From: SVFI01 sp045535935
Lineage (GTDB): Bacteria > Bacillota > Clostridia > Lachnospirales > Lachnospiraceae
Direction of reading: 5' to 3'
Assembly (NCBI GenBank): GCA_045535935.1
Contig: JAZSMO010000010.1
Coordinates: 1 to 56,922 of the forward strand
DNA length: 56,922 bases
This document shows, piece by piece, positions 23,167 through 32,964 of the stretch (within the stretch, counting starts at the first letter, position 1; every line of letters starts with the position of its first letter). The notes under the pieces were generated by a model, which was not told where the DNA came from, made no database searches, and saw only the letters and a list, made by a program, of their open reading frames with translations. The translations under genes were made by a program, and so were the position numbers.

Positions 23167-23189
23167 GGGAGAGGCCGGAGGCCTTTCCC
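23167..23189 (+). promoter_or_regulatory. Stable hairpin between frr and uppS
   Basis: GGGAGAGGCC pairs with GGCCTTTCCC (10 bp, one G-U) around a GGA loop and is followed by CCTTTCTT. The T run is weak, so it may be a partial attenuator or a processing/stability element rather than a full terminator. Confidence 0.6.
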
Positions 23190-23218
23190 CTTTCTTATAT
23201 TCATGTTTGGAGGTTTTT

Positions 23219-23926
23219 ATGGTAGTGCCGAATCATATTGCCATTATTCTGGACGGAAACGGGAGATGGGCAAAAAGCAAAGGGATGCCACGCAATTACG
23301 GGCATGTACAGGGAAGTAAAAATGTGGAGGTTATTTGTGAAGAAGCGTACAAGATGGGGGTACAGTATCTGACTGTATACGCATTTTCTACGGAAAACTG
23401 GAACCGTCCGCAGGAGGAAGTGGATGCACTTATGAAGCTGCTTCACAAATATTTGAGTACATCTTTAAAAACAGCAGAAAAAAATAATATGTGTGTGCGA
23501 GTGATCGGCGATAAGTCAAAGCTGGCGAATGATATTCAGGAGAGTATAGCAGCACTGGAAGAGGCGACCAAAAACAATACCGGACTTCATTTTCAGATTG
23601 CATTAAACTACGGCGGACAGGATGAAGTGGTGCGTGCAGTGAAATGCATTATGGAAGAGACTGTCAAAGGCCGTATAAAGCCGGAGGATATGTCGATAGA
23701 ACGCTTTGCGGATTATCTGGATACCAAAGGGATTCCGGAACCGGATCTTATGATCCGCACCAGCGGAGAACAGCGAATTTCCAATTTTCTGATCTGGCAG
23801 CTTGCTTATACGGAGTTTTATTTTACGGATGTGCCTTGGCCGGCATTTGATAAAAAAGAACTGGAGAAAGCGATCGAAGCTTACAATGTGCGTGATCGCC
23901 GATTCGGACTTGTGAAGGAGGAATAG
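23219..23926 (+). CDS. uppS: Isoprenyl (undecaprenyl) diphosphate synthase
   Basis: The ATG at 23219 follows TTTGGAGG; the longer open frame crosses the hairpin. The 235-residue protein is a cis-prenyltransferase: HIAIILDGNGRWAKSKG near residue 6 with the catalytic Asp, YAFSTENWNRP, and the C-terminal PDLMIRTSGEQRISNFLIWQ motif. It makes the C55 lipid carrier for cell-wall synthesis. It is 4 bases from cdsA. Confidence 0.97.
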   Translation: MVVPNHIAIILDGNGRWAKSKGMPRNYGHVQGSKNVEVICEEAYKMGVQYLTVYAFSTENWNRPQEEVDALMKLLHKYLSTSLKTAEKNNMCVRVIGDKSKLANDIQESIAALEEATKNNTGLHFQIALNYGGQDEVVRAVKCIMEETVKGRIKPEDMSIERFADYLDTKGIPEPDLMIRTSGEQRISNFLIWQLAYTEFYFTDVPWPAFDKKELEKAIEAYNVRDRRFGLVKEE

Positions 23927-23930
23927 GCCT

Positions 23931-24761
23931 ATGCTTACCAGAGTGATCAGCGGAATATTTCTTGTTATTATTTTGGGAGTTACCATGTTTTGCGGCGGTT
24001 GGGTTTTGTTCGCAGCCACTCTTTTGATTTCGCTTATCGGATTCAGAGAACTGATCAAAGCGACCCATGTGAGACCGGACGAGAAAAAAATGTGCGGTGT
24101 CGAAATCATGGGATACATAGGAATTATCGGGTATTACCTGATCATGGGGATGACGACTGACAAGTCCATGCTTGTGTTTCCTATGATTCTTACCATCATG
24201 GGAATCATGTTGGTCTATGTGCTCTCATTTCCGAAGTATAAAGCCGATCAGGCGATGGCAGCAGCGTTCTCTTATATCTATGCGCCGGTACTTCTCTCGT
24301 ATATTTATCAGACGAGAATGCTGGAAAATGGAATCTATATTGTTTGGCTTGTGTTTATCGCATCCTGGGTATGTGATACCTGTGCGTATTTTTCGGGTGT
24401 GTTGCTCGGAAAGCATAAGCTTGCACCGGTGCTCAGTCCGAAGAAGTCCATAGAAGGATCTGTGGGAGGAGTGCTTGGAGCAGCATTGGTAGGCTTTTTA
24501 TATGCTCTGGTGTTACAGAAAATTCAGGCCATTGTCATTCCGGACAATGCGTTATGGGCATTTCCGGTCATAGCGGCAGTGGGATCTGTGCTCAGTCAGG
24601 TCGGTGATCTTGCGGCGTCGGGTATCAAACGTGATCACGGAATCAAGGACTACGGAACATTGATTCCGGGGCACGGCGGTATTATGGACCGGTTTGACAG
24701 TGTGATTGTGACAGCGCCGCTCATTTATTACGGAGCGATTCTGCTGATGCAGCTAAATTAA
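23931..24761 (+). CDS. cdsA: Phosphatidate cytidylyltransferase
   Basis: The 276-residue membrane protein has about eight hydrophobic segments and ends with the family signature SQVGDLAASGIKRDHGIKD, then LIPGHGGIMDRFDS. It converts phosphatidate and CTP to CDP-diacylglycerol for phospholipid synthesis in the membrane. AAGGAGG lies within the end of uppS, so translation is coupled. Length is normal. Confidence 0.97.
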   Translation: MLTRVISGIFLVIILGVTMFCGGWVLFAATLLISLIGFRELIKATHVRPDEKKMCGVEIMGYIGIIGYYLIMGMTTDKSMLVFPMILTIMGIMLVYVLSFPKYKADQAMAAAFSYIYAPVLLSYIYQTRMLENGIYIVWLVFIASWVCDTCAYFSGVLLGKHKLAPVLSPKKSIEGSVGGVLGAALVGFLYALVLQKIQAIVIPDNALWAFPVIAAVGSVLSQVGDLAASGIKRDHGIKDYGTLIPGHGGIMDRFDSVIVTAPLIYYGAILLMQLN

Positions 24762-24789
24762 AAATTTGACAGACAAGAGGTTATTGACG

Positions 24790-25935
24790 ATGAAGAAAAT
24801 TGTTTTGTTAGGCTCCACGGGATCCATCGGAACCCAGACGCTTGAGGTGGTAAGCAGTTATCCGGAGAGACTTTCCGTAACTGCACTTGCAGCAGGAAGC
24901 AATGTAGAAAAAATGGAGCAGCAGATCAGACAATATAAGCCGTCCTATGCAGTGATGTGGACGCAGGAGGCGGCAGCGGATCTTCGGGACCGCGTGAAGG
25001 ATATGCAGGTAAAGGTTCTTTCCGGTATGGAAGGATTGCTTGAGATTTCGTCTTTGCCGGAGGCGGATGTGGTTGTGACTGCCATTGTGGGCATGATCGG
25101 TATCCGGCCGACAATCGCAGCGATTAAGGCGGGGAAAGATATTGCACTTGCCAATAAAGAAACGCTGGTGACGGCGGGACATATCATTATGCCGCTGGCC
25201 AAAGAATACGGCATTCATATTCTTCCGGTGGACAGCGAGCACAGTGCGATTTTTCAGTCGTTAAACGGAGAACCGAAGGATAAAATCAGCAAGATTTTGC
25301 TTACGGCATCGGGCGGACCGTTCCGCGGCTGGTCGAAAGATCGGATGAAGCAGGTACAGGTGGAAGATGCATTAAAGCATCCGAATTGGGCGATGGGAAG
25401 GAAAATCACCATTGATTCTGCCACTATGGTCAATAAAGGATTGGAAGTAATGGAAGCCGGATGGTTATTCGGCGTGACAGCGGATAAAATAAAAGTAGTA
25501 GTACAACCACAGAGCATCATACATTCTATGGTAGAGTATGTGGATGGGGCAGTGATGGCACAACTCGGTGTGCCTGATATGAAACTGCCGATTCAGTATG
25601 CACTTTTTTATCCGGACAGGTTACCGATGAGTGATAACAAAGTAGACTTTTTTGCACTTCGCGAGATCACATTTGAGGAGCCGGATCCGGAGGTGTTTAC
25701 AGGGCTTAAGCTTGCGTATGAAGCATTTCGCATCGGTGGCAGTATGCCGACAGTCTTTAATGCAGCAAATGAGAAAGCAGTCAGCCTGTTTCTGGATCGA
25801 AAGATCGGTTTTTTGGATATTCCGGAGCTGATCGGTGCGTCTATGGAGCAGCATAAGGTGATCTCAGATCCGACAGTAGAGCAGATTTTGGAAACAGAAG
25901 CTTCCTGTTATGAATTTATTGAGAGCAGGTGTTAA
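24790..25935 (+). CDS. dxr: 1-deoxy-D-xylulose-5-phosphate reductoisomerase
   Basis: The ATG at 24790 gives the standard N-terminus (KKIVLLGSTGSIGTQTLEVV). The upstream in-frame codons lack a ribosome binding site. The 381-residue protein has the NADPH-binding GSTGSIG loop, ANKETLVTAGHIIM and the metal/substrate motif PVDSEHSAIFQSL, then TIDSATMVNKGLEVMEA. It makes MEP in the non-mevalonate isoprenoid pathway, upstream of ispG in the same operon. Confidence 0.97.
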   Translation: MKKIVLLGSTGSIGTQTLEVVSSYPERLSVTALAAGSNVEKMEQQIRQYKPSYAVMWTQEAAADLRDRVKDMQVKVLSGMEGLLEISSLPEADVVVTAIVGMIGIRPTIAAIKAGKDIALANKETLVTAGHIIMPLAKEYGIHILPVDSEHSAIFQSLNGEPKDKISKILLTASGGPFRGWSKDRMKQVQVEDALKHPNWAMGRKITIDSATMVNKGLEVMEAGWLFGVTADKIKVVVQPQSIIHSMVEYVDGAVMAQLGVPDMKLPIQYALFYPDRLPMSDNKVDFFALREITFEEPDPEVFTGLKLAYEAFRIGGSMPTVFNAANEKAVSLFLDRKIGFLDIPELIGASMEQHKVISDPTVEQILETEASCYEFIESRC

Positions 25936-25938
25936 AAA

Positions 25939-27048
25939 TTGGGCATTATTTTATTTTTAATAATTTTTTGCGTGGTGGTGATTGCGCATGAATTTGGGCA
26001 TTTTATCATTGCAAAAATGAATGGAATCCATGTAGTGGAATTCTCCGTCGGAATGGGGCCGTGTATTGTCTCATTTACAAAAGGAGAAACCAAATATGCC
26101 ATACGACTTCTGCCCCTCGGCGGAGCCTGTATGTTTGAGGGCGAGGATGGATTGAACCTTCCGGAAGAAGATGCGGAAGCAAAGGAAAAAGAAACATCTG
26201 ACGCGGCAGCGTCCGTCCGCAATACAGAGCTTGGTAAAAAGTCAGGGGCATTTCCGGATGCGCCCGTTTTTGCAAGGATTGCAACTGTGGTAGCAGGCCC
26301 GATTTTTAATTTTGTTCTGGCCTTCTTTTTTTCCATGATTATCGTGGGAAGTTACGGGGCGGATATGCCTGTAGTGCAAAAGGTGCAGGAAGGCGGCGCC
26401 GCCTATGAAGCAGGGCTGCGTGACGGAGATAAGATTATTTCCATGGACGGGAAAACCATCCATCTCTACCGGGAAATCAGTCTGCGCTCCATGTTAAATC
26501 GCGGAGAAGATATTGATATGACATATGAGCGGGACGGAAAAACCTATCAGACGGTGATTACTCCGGTCTATGATGAAACCGCTCAGCGTTATTATATGGG
26601 ACTTTACGGTTCCGGACAGTATGAAAAACCGGGATTTCCGGGGACGCTGAAATACAGTGCCTACGAGGTTGGATACTGGATTGAGACAACGTTTAAGAGC
26701 TTGGAACTGCTGATTCAGGGGCAGGTTTCAAAAGATGATGTTTCCGGTCCTGTGGGTATGGCGCAGACGGTGAACGACATCTATACACAGTCAAAACCGG
26801 ATGGTATTTATTATATCTGGCTGAATATGCTCAATTTTGCTATTTTGCTTTCTGCCAATCTCGGTGTGCTCAACCTACTTCCGTTCCCGGCATTGGACGG
26901 AGGAAGATTGGTATTTTTGGCGGTGGAAGCGATAAGAGGAAAGCCGATTCCGCCGGAAAAAGAAGGATTCGTCCATATGATCGGTATGGTGTGTCTGATG
27001 GCGCTTATGGTATTTGTACTTTACAATGATATTGCAAAATTGTTCTGA
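25939..27048 (+). CDS. rseP: Site-2 intramembrane protease RseP
   Basis: The start is probably the TTG at 25939, three bases after dxr. The 369-residue protein has HEFGH (zinc site, residues about 15-19) in the first membrane segment and a PDZ domain at about 150-230. NLLPFPALDGGRL, the second active-site motif, lies in the third segment near residue 315. It has four membrane segments as in RseP/RasP and cuts anti-sigma factors or leftover signal peptides within the membrane. An Ala/Glu-rich insert (about residues 72-100) after the first segment is common in clostridial versions. Confidence 0.95.
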   Translation: MGIILFLIIFCVVVIAHEFGHFIIAKMNGIHVVEFSVGMGPCIVSFTKGETKYAIRLLPLGGACMFEGEDGLNLPEEDAEAKEKETSDAAASVRNTELGKKSGAFPDAPVFARIATVVAGPIFNFVLAFFFSMIIVGSYGADMPVVQKVQEGGAAYEAGLRDGDKIISMDGKTIHLYREISLRSMLNRGEDIDMTYERDGKTYQTVITPVYDETAQRYYMGLYGSGQYEKPGFPGTLKYSAYEVGYWIETTFKSLELLIQGQVSKDDVSGPVGMAQTVNDIYTQSKPDGIYYIWLNMLNFAILLSANLGVLNLLPFPALDGGRLVFLAVEAIRGKPIPPEKEGFVHMIGMVCLMALMVFVLYNDIAKLF

Positions 27049-27064
27049 TGAGGAGGATGCATAA

Positions 27065-28123
27065 ATGTATCGTGAACATACAAAGGTAATTCAGATCGGG
27101 GACCGCAAAATCGGCGGAGGGAATCCGGTGTTGATTCAGTCAATGACCAATACACATACAGAAGATGTGGAGGCTACGGTTGCGCAGATTCTCCGTCTTG
27201 AAAAAGCCGGCTGTGAGATTATCCGCTGTACGGTTCCGACACAGGAAGCGGCAGAGGCTCTTTCCGAGATAAAGAAACAGATTCATATTCCGCTCGTGGC
27301 AGATATTCATTTTGATTACAAAATGGCCATTGCAGCCATGGAACACGGTGCAGATAAAATCCGCATTAATCCGGGGAATATCGGAAGCATTGACCGGGTG
27401 AAAGCGGTTGTTGATGTGGCAAAGGAGAGAAACATTCCGATCCGCGTCGGTGTCAACAGCGGTTCTCTGGAGAAGGAGCTGGTTGAAAAATATCACGGTG
27501 TGACAGCGGAAGGTATCGTGGAAAGTGCTTTGGATAAAGTTCGCATTATCGAAGATCTGGGCTATGACAATCTGGTTATCAGCATTAAATCTTCGGATGT
27601 GCTCATGTGCGTGGTAGCGCATGAAAAGCTTGTTGAAAAGACCAACTACCCGATCCATGTGGGGATTACGGAATCAGGAACACTTACAAGCGGCAATATT
27701 AAATCATCGGTAGGTCTTGGTATTATTCTTCATCAGGGAATCGGTGATACCATTCGTGTATCTCTGACCGGAGACCCGGTGGAGGAGATTAAGTCAGCCA
27801 AGCTGATTTTGCGCACGCTTGGTCTTCGCAAGGGAGGTATCGAAGTCGTTTCCTGCCCGACCTGCGGTAGGACAAGGATTGACCTGATCGGACTTGCCAA
27901 TGAAGTGGAAAAAATGGTAGCAGATATTCCGCTGGATCTGAAAGTGGCAGTGATGGGGTGTGTGGTAAACGGACCGGGCGAAGCCAAGGAGGCGGATATC
28001 GGTATCGCAGGCGGTATCGGAGAGGGCCTTTTGATTAAAAAGGGAGAAATAGTAAAAAAGGTACCGGAAGATCAACTGCTTTCTGTACTGAAAGAGGAAC
28101 TTTTAAATTGGGGTAATGCATAA
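27065..28123 (+). CDS. ispG: 4-hydroxy-3-methylbut-2-en-1-yl diphosphate synthase (IspG)
   Basis: The 352-residue protein starts in MYREHTKVIQIGDRKIGGGN and has the conserved ISIKSSDV motif. The [4Fe-4S] cysteines are in VSCPTCGRTRID and GCVVNGPGEAKEADIG. It catalyses the reductive ring opening of MEcPP in the MEP pathway. AGGAGGA precedes the ATG, 16 bases after rseP. Its length fits the short bacterial form without a central insert. Confidence 0.97.
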   Translation: MYREHTKVIQIGDRKIGGGNPVLIQSMTNTHTEDVEATVAQILRLEKAGCEIIRCTVPTQEAAEALSEIKKQIHIPLVADIHFDYKMAIAAMEHGADKIRINPGNIGSIDRVKAVVDVAKERNIPIRVGVNSGSLEKELVEKYHGVTAEGIVESALDKVRIIEDLGYDNLVISIKSSDVLMCVVAHEKLVEKTNYPIHVGITESGTLTSGNIKSSVGLGIILHQGIGDTIRVSLTGDPVEEIKSAKLILRTLGLRKGGIEVVSCPTCGRTRIDLIGLANEVEKMVADIPLDLKVAVMGCVVNGPGEAKEADIGIAGGIGEGLLIKKGEIVKKVPEDQLLSVLKEELLNWGNA

Positions 28124-31100
28124 ATGGAACGAAGGTTTTTTGAGGTTTTTCCGACGATTCGGCTTGACGGTGTGTGCAAGGCTTATATGGATATGACTAC
28201 GGTACAGCGAATTGCGACCACCCGTACACGAGATCTGTACAAGGTTTACATAACGTGCGACAGGCTGATTGAAAAACAATATATATATGAAATCGAAAAA
28301 GAGCTGCAACGGCAGCTTTTTTCGGCTGCAGAAGAAGAGGCCGGGGCACTTCGGCCGCCGGTGGAGGTGAAAATTTACGAGACCTTTCATCTGTCGGAGC
28401 AGTATGATGTGCAAAAACTTTTTGATGTCTATATGGACAGTATTCTGCTGGAATTGAAAAACTACAGCCCTGTGCTGTACAGCATGTTGAAAAAAGGAGA
28501 GTTTTCTTACCCGGAAAACGGACAGGTTCTTTTATCGGTAGAAAACATTCCGCTGCACCACCAGAAGGAGAAAGAAATTCTTGAAATTTTAACTAAGATT
28601 GTTTGCGAGAGATGCGGTATCCATGCGATTTTTGACATTGCATATGTGCAACCGCAGGAAAGTCGTTACCGGAAAGAGGACGATGTGCGTATCGCAAGGC
28701 AGGTGGCGGAGATTGCCACCAGGGCAGCCGGCGATGAAAAGCCGAAGGGGAGCGACAGTGAGTACGTGGATATGGGAGCTGCAGGAGGAGATCCGTTCGG
28801 CGGTGATGACAAGCAGCCGGAGAAGGCATCGACGAAAACTGCGAAGCCGGAGCAGCCTGCGGTTAAGGAGAAAAAATCCTTTGACAAAGACAAGCAGGGA
28901 AGAGCGGACGGTAAACCTTATCGCAGACCACAACGAAAATCAGATAACCCGGATGTAATCTACGGTTTTGATATTGAAGGAGAAATTACACCGATCGATG
29001 CGATTATGGGTGAGATCGGAGAAGTTGCAATTCGCGGACAGATTCTGAGTACCGATGAGAGAGAAATCCGCAATGAAAAGACCATTTATTCCTTTACGAT
29101 TACGGACTTTACCGACACAATCAAATGTAAAATGTTCTGTCCGAATGAGGAACTGGCGAATATTAAGTCCGGAGCGGGAAAAGGTGCTTTTGTCATGGTT
29201 AAGGGTATCCCGACGCAGGATTCTTTCGACCGGGACATCGTCGTCATGATCAAGAGTATTCAGAAATCTAAGGACTTCCGCGTGGCGCGAAACGATCATG
29301 CGATGGAGAAGAGAGTGGAGCTGCACTGTCACAGTAAGATGAGCGATATGGATGGCGTGGCAGATGTGGTGGATATCATTAAGCGCGCTTATAAGTGGGG
29401 CCATCCGGCCATTGCCATCACCGATCATGGTGTGGTGGCGGCGCTTGCCGATATGTTCCATACCTGGCAGGATTTATATAAAGCGGCCAAATCCGAGGCG
29501 GAAAAAGAAGGAAAGACCTTGGATCGACAGGATTTCTTTAAGGTCATTATCGGATCGGAAATTTATCTGGTGGACGACCTGAAAAATATTGTGACCGATT
29601 CCGAAAATCAGTCGCTGGATGCAGATTATGTAGTTTTTGACATTGAAACAACCGGATTTTCCAGCGAGAAGAATAATATCATTGAAATCGGGGCGGTAAA
29701 AATTCAAAATGGTAAAATTACGGACCGATTTTCAAGTTATGTAAACCCGAGAGAACCGATTCCGTTCCGTATTGAACAGTTGACGGGAATTAACGACACG
29801 ATGGTGGCGGATGCGCCCGTGATAGAAGAAGTTCTTCCTCAGTTCCTTGCATTTTGCGAAGGTTCCGTTCTAGTGGCACACAATGCAGATTTTGATATCG
29901 GATTTATCCGTGTTGCGGCGATTCGGCAGGGACTTGGTTTTGACTATACTTATCTGGATACAGTGGCTCTTGCAAGAGTGATGCTTCCGGGGCTGGCCAA
30001 GTACAAACTGGACCATGTGGCAAAGGCCCTCGGTGTTTCTTTGGAAAACCATCACAGGGCGGTGGATGATGCGGGGGCAACCGCTGAGATTTTCGAAAAA
30101 TTTATTGAGATGCTGAGACAGCAGGGTGTGACAGGGCTGGATGAGGTCAATGCCCTTGGGGAAGACAGCCCGGAGGCAGTGCGTAAGCTTCCGTCTTATC
30201 ATGCAATCGTTCTGGCCAAAAACGATGTGGGCCGTGTGAATTTATATAAGCTGATTTCAGAGTCGCATTTGAATTATTTTAATCGTCGTCCGAAGGTTCC
30301 GAAGAGTTTGATTATGAAATACAGAGAGGGTCTGATTCTCGGAAGTGCCTGTGAGGCGGGAGAACTTTACCGTGCGATATTGGATGACAGATCGGAATCA
30401 GAGATTGCGAAGATTGTGCGTTTTTATGACTATCTTGAGATTCAGCCTCTGGGCAACAATGCGTTTATGATTGACTCGGAAAAGGTGGAAAATGTTAATT
30501 CCATGGAGGATATCAAGGCGATCAATCAAAAAATCTGTAATTTGGGAGATCAGTTCGGCAAGCCGGTCTGTGCGACCTGTGATGTACATTTTCTGGATCC
30601 GGAAGATGAGGTGTACCGCCGCATCATTATGGCGGGAAAAGGCTTTAAGGATGCAGATTCCCAGGCACCGCTTTATCTGCGGACGACCGATGAGATGCTG
30701 GAGGAGTTTGAATATCTTGGAAGTGACAAGGCCAGAGAAGTCGTGATCACGAACACAAACCGTATTGCAGATATGATCGACGTGGTGGATCCGGTGCGTC
30801 CGGACAAGTGTCCGCCGGTCATTGAGAACAGTGACCAGACACTGACCGATATCTGTTACCGTAAGGCACATGAAATTTACGGTGAGACATTACCGGATAT
30901 TGTAAAGGAACGATTGGAGAGAGAGCTGAATTCCATTATTTCCAACGGATTTGCCGTGATGTATATCATCGCACAGAAGCTGGTATGGAAGTCGGTGGAG
31001 GATGGGTATCTTGTCGGTTCCCGTGGCTCCGTTGGCTCGTCCTTTGTGGCTTATGCAGCGGGTATCACAGAGGTTAACTCTCTGAGTCCGCATTATTATT

Positions 31101-32704
31101 GTAAGCATTGTCATTTTTATGATTTTGATTCCCCGGAGGTAAAAGCATACTCCGGAATGGCGGGATGTGATATGCCTGACCGGACATGTCCGCAGTGCGG
31201 AAAGCCGCTGATAAAGGACGGCTTTGATATTCCGTTTGAGACTTTCCTGGGATTTAAGGGAGATAAGGAACCGGATATTGACCTGAATTTCTCCGGCGAG
31301 TATCAGAGTAAGGCGCACAAATATACGGAAGTTATTTTCGGAGCCGGACAAGCTTACCGCGCCGGGACCATCGGTACACTGGCGGAAAAGACCGCGTACG
31401 GTTACGTGAAAAATTATTACGAGGAACGCGGTATTTCCAAGCGCAGCTGTGAGATTGAGCGTATTGCCAAAGGCTGTGAGAATGTCCGCCGTACAACGGG
31501 ACAGCATCCGGGCGGTATCATTGTACTTCCGCTGGGAGAGGAGATTGATTCCTTTACTCCGGTGCAGCATCCGGCGAACGATATGACGACGGATATCGTC
31601 ACTACGCATTTTGATTACCACAAGATTGACCACAACCTTCTAAAACTTGATATTCTCGGACACGATGATCCGACCATGATTCGTATGCTTCAGGATCTGA
31701 CCGGTCTTGATCCGACACAGATACCGCTGGATGACAAGCAGGTGATGAGCCTGTTCCAGTCCACGGAAGCACTGGGAGTAACGCCGGAGGAACTGGGCGG
31801 ATGTAAATTGGGAGCCTTAGGTATTCCTGAGTTTGGTACGGACTTTGCCATGCAGATGTTGATTGACGCCGGTCCGACTTCGTTTTCCGATTTGATTCGT
31901 ATTTCCGGGTTGTCCCACGGTACTGACGTGTGGCTCGGAAATGCCAAGACACTGATCGAAGAGGGGAAGGCGTCGATTTCCACGGCGGTTTGTACCCGTG
32001 ACGATATCATGGTCTATCTGATCAGCAAGGGAGTGGAAAGTTCTCTTGCCTTTACCATTATGGAAAGTGTGCGTAAGGGAAAAGGCGTCAAGGATGAATG
32101 GGAAAAAGTCATGCTCGAAGCGGATGTTCCGGACTGGTATATCTGGTCCTGCCGCAAGATCAAGTACATGTTCCCGAAAGCCCATGCGGCGGCTTACGTT
32201 ATGATGGCATGGCGAATTGCCTACTGCAAAGTATATTATCCGCTGGCGTATTACACAGCGTTTTTCAGTATCCGTGCCACGGCGTTTTCCTATGAACTGA
32301 TGTGTCAGGGAAAAGAACATTTGGAGCGCAATATTGAGGACTACAAGAAGAGAAAGGATTCGCTTTCCAACAAAGAAAAGGATACGCTTCGGGATATGCG
32401 CATCGTGCAGGAAATGTATGCCCGCGGTTTTGATTTCATGAAATTGGATCTTTACCGGGCACATTCCCGCAATTTCCAGATTATCGACGGCAAGATTATG
32501 CCATCCTTCTCCAGTATTGAAGGAATGGGAGACAAGGCGGCGGAAGCGATTATGGAGGCGGCAAAGGACGGTCCGTTCCTCTCTAAAGATGATTTGAAGA
32601 GTCGCAGCAAGGTTCCGCAGAGCGTGCTGGATAAGATGGGAGAGATGGGACTTCTCGGAGACATTCCGGAGTCAAATCAGTACAGTTTATTTGATCTGAT
32701 GTAA
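28124..32704 (+). CDS. polC: DNA polymerase III alpha subunit, Gram-positive type PolC
   Basis: The 1526-residue protein is PolC with built-in proofreading. In order it has an N-terminal region with a Lys/Pro-rich linker (about 200-275) and an OB-fold (about 290-385). A split PHP domain with ELHCHSKMSDMDG starts near 398. The DEDDh exonuclease runs from about 500 to 670 (FDIETTG, then NHHRAVDDAGATAE). The polymerase core follows, with a zinc site (CKHCHF and CPQCGK) near 990-1030, the catalytic DIDLNFS near 1050 and HPGGIIVLP. It replicates the chromosome. Its ATG follows the ispG stop directly. Confidence 0.97.
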   Translation: MERRFFEVFPTIRLDGVCKAYMDMTTVQRIATTRTRDLYKVYITCDRLIEKQYIYEIEKELQRQLFSAAEEEAGALRPPVEVKIYETFHLSEQYDVQKLFDVYMDSILLELKNYSPVLYSMLKKGEFSYPENGQVLLSVENIPLHHQKEKEILEILTKIVCERCGIHAIFDIAYVQPQESRYRKEDDVRIARQVAEIATRAAGDEKPKGSDSEYVDMGAAGGDPFGGDDKQPEKASTKTAKPEQPAVKEKKSFDKDKQGRADGKPYRRPQRKSDNPDVIYGFDIEGEITPIDAIMGEIGEVAIRGQILSTDEREIRNEKTIYSFTITDFTDTIKCKMFCPNEELANIKSGAGKGAFVMVKGIPTQDSFDRDIVVMIKSIQKSKDFRVARNDHAMEKRVELHCHSKMSDMDGVADVVDIIKRAYKWGHPAIAITDHGVVAALADMFHTWQDLYKAAKSEAEKEGKTLDRQDFFKVIIGSEIYLVDDLKNIVTDSENQSLDADYVVFDIETTGFSSEKNNIIEIGAVKIQNGKITDRFSSYVNPREPIPFRIEQLTGINDTMVADAPVIEEVLPQFLAFCEGSVLVAHNADFDIGFIRVAAIRQGLGFDYTYLDTVALARVMLPGLAKYKLDHVAKALGVSLENHHRAVDDAGATAEIFEKFIEMLRQQGVTGLDEVNALGEDSPEAVRKLPSYHAIVLAKNDVGRVNLYKLISESHLNYFNRRPKVPKSLIMKYREGLILGSACEAGELYRAILDDRSESEIAKIVRFYDYLEIQPLGNNAFMIDSEKVENVNSMEDIKAINQKICNLGDQFGKPVCATCDVHFLDPEDEVYRRIIMAGKGFKDADSQAPLYLRTTDEMLEEFEYLGSDKAREVVITNTNRIADMIDVVDPVRPDKCPPVIENSDQTLTDICYRKAHEIYGETLPDIVKERLERELNSIISNGFAVMYIIAQKLVWKSVEDGYLVGSRGSVGSSFVAYAAGITEVNSLSPHYYCKHCHFYDFDSPEVKAYSGMAGCDMPDRTCPQCGKPLIKDGFDIPFETFLGFKGDKEPDIDLNFSGEYQSKAHKYTEVIFGAGQAYRAGTIGTLAEKTAYGYVKNYYEERGISKRSCEIERIAKGCENVRRTTGQHPGGIIVLPLGEEIDSFTPVQHPANDMTTDIVTTHFDYHKIDHNLLKLDILGHDDPTMIRMLQDLTGLDPTQIPLDDKQVMSLFQSTEALGVTPEELGGCKLGALGIPEFGTDFAMQMLIDAGPTSFSDLIRISGLSHGTDVWLGNAKTLIEEGKASISTAVCTRDDIMVYLISKGVESSLAFTIMESVRKGKGVKDEWEKVMLEADVPDWYIWSCRKIKYMFPKAHAAAYVMMAWRIAYCKVYYPLAYYTAFFSIRATAFSYELMCQGKEHLERNIEDYKKRKDSLSNKEKDTLRDMRIVQEMYARGFDFMKLDLYRAHSRNFQIIDGKIMPSFSSIEGMGDKAAEAIMEAAKDGPFLSKDDLKSRSKVPQSVLDKMGEMGLLGDIPESNQYSLFDLM

Positions 32705-32784
32705 AATCGAATTATTTTTTAAAAAAAGTGCTTGCATTTCGCGGCATTTTATAATAAGATAGTCGAGGACGCAAAAGTCCTCAT

Positions 32785-32856
32785 GGCTCGTTGGTCAAGC
32801 GGTTAAGACGCCGCCCTCTCACGGCGGAAACAGGGGTTCGATTCCCCTACGAGCTG
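32785..32856 (+). tRNA. tRNA-Glu (anticodon CTC)
   Basis: The cloverleaf is complete: acceptor GGCTCGT pairs with ACGAGCT (first pair G-U). The anticodon stem CCGCC/GGCGG encloses the loop CTCTCAC, whose anticodon CTC reads GAG. The T arm is AGGGG-TTCGATT-CCCCT. CCA is not encoded. TATAAT at 32750-32755 is a good -10 box, but no clear -35 at normal spacing was found. Confidence 0.95.
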
Positions 32857-32884
32857 TTAGCTGTTTTTAACAGCCCAACCCGAG

Positions 32885-32924
32885 AAAGTATTGAAAATGT
32901 TAAGTTTTCAATGCTTTTTTTGTA
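32885..32924 (+). terminator. Terminator after tRNA-Glu
   Basis: AAAGTATTGAAAA pairs with TTTTCAATGCTTT (one mismatch) around a 7-base loop and is followed by T bases. It ends the tRNA transcript 30 bases after the tRNA. Confidence 0.85.
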
Positions 32925-32964
32925 TCGGTTGTTAAAGTATGAAAAAGAGGGAGAGCATTATAAA

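Noticed and set aside
30890..31633. Minus-strand reading frame of 247 residues opposite polC
   Set aside because: PolC is intact in the other frame with its motifs; the shadow frame has no domain or start signal.
32791..32964. N-terminal extension of the histidine kinase reading frame through the tRNA
   Set aside because: The frame overlaps tRNA-Glu and its terminator. A good ribosome binding site precedes the ATG at 32965.
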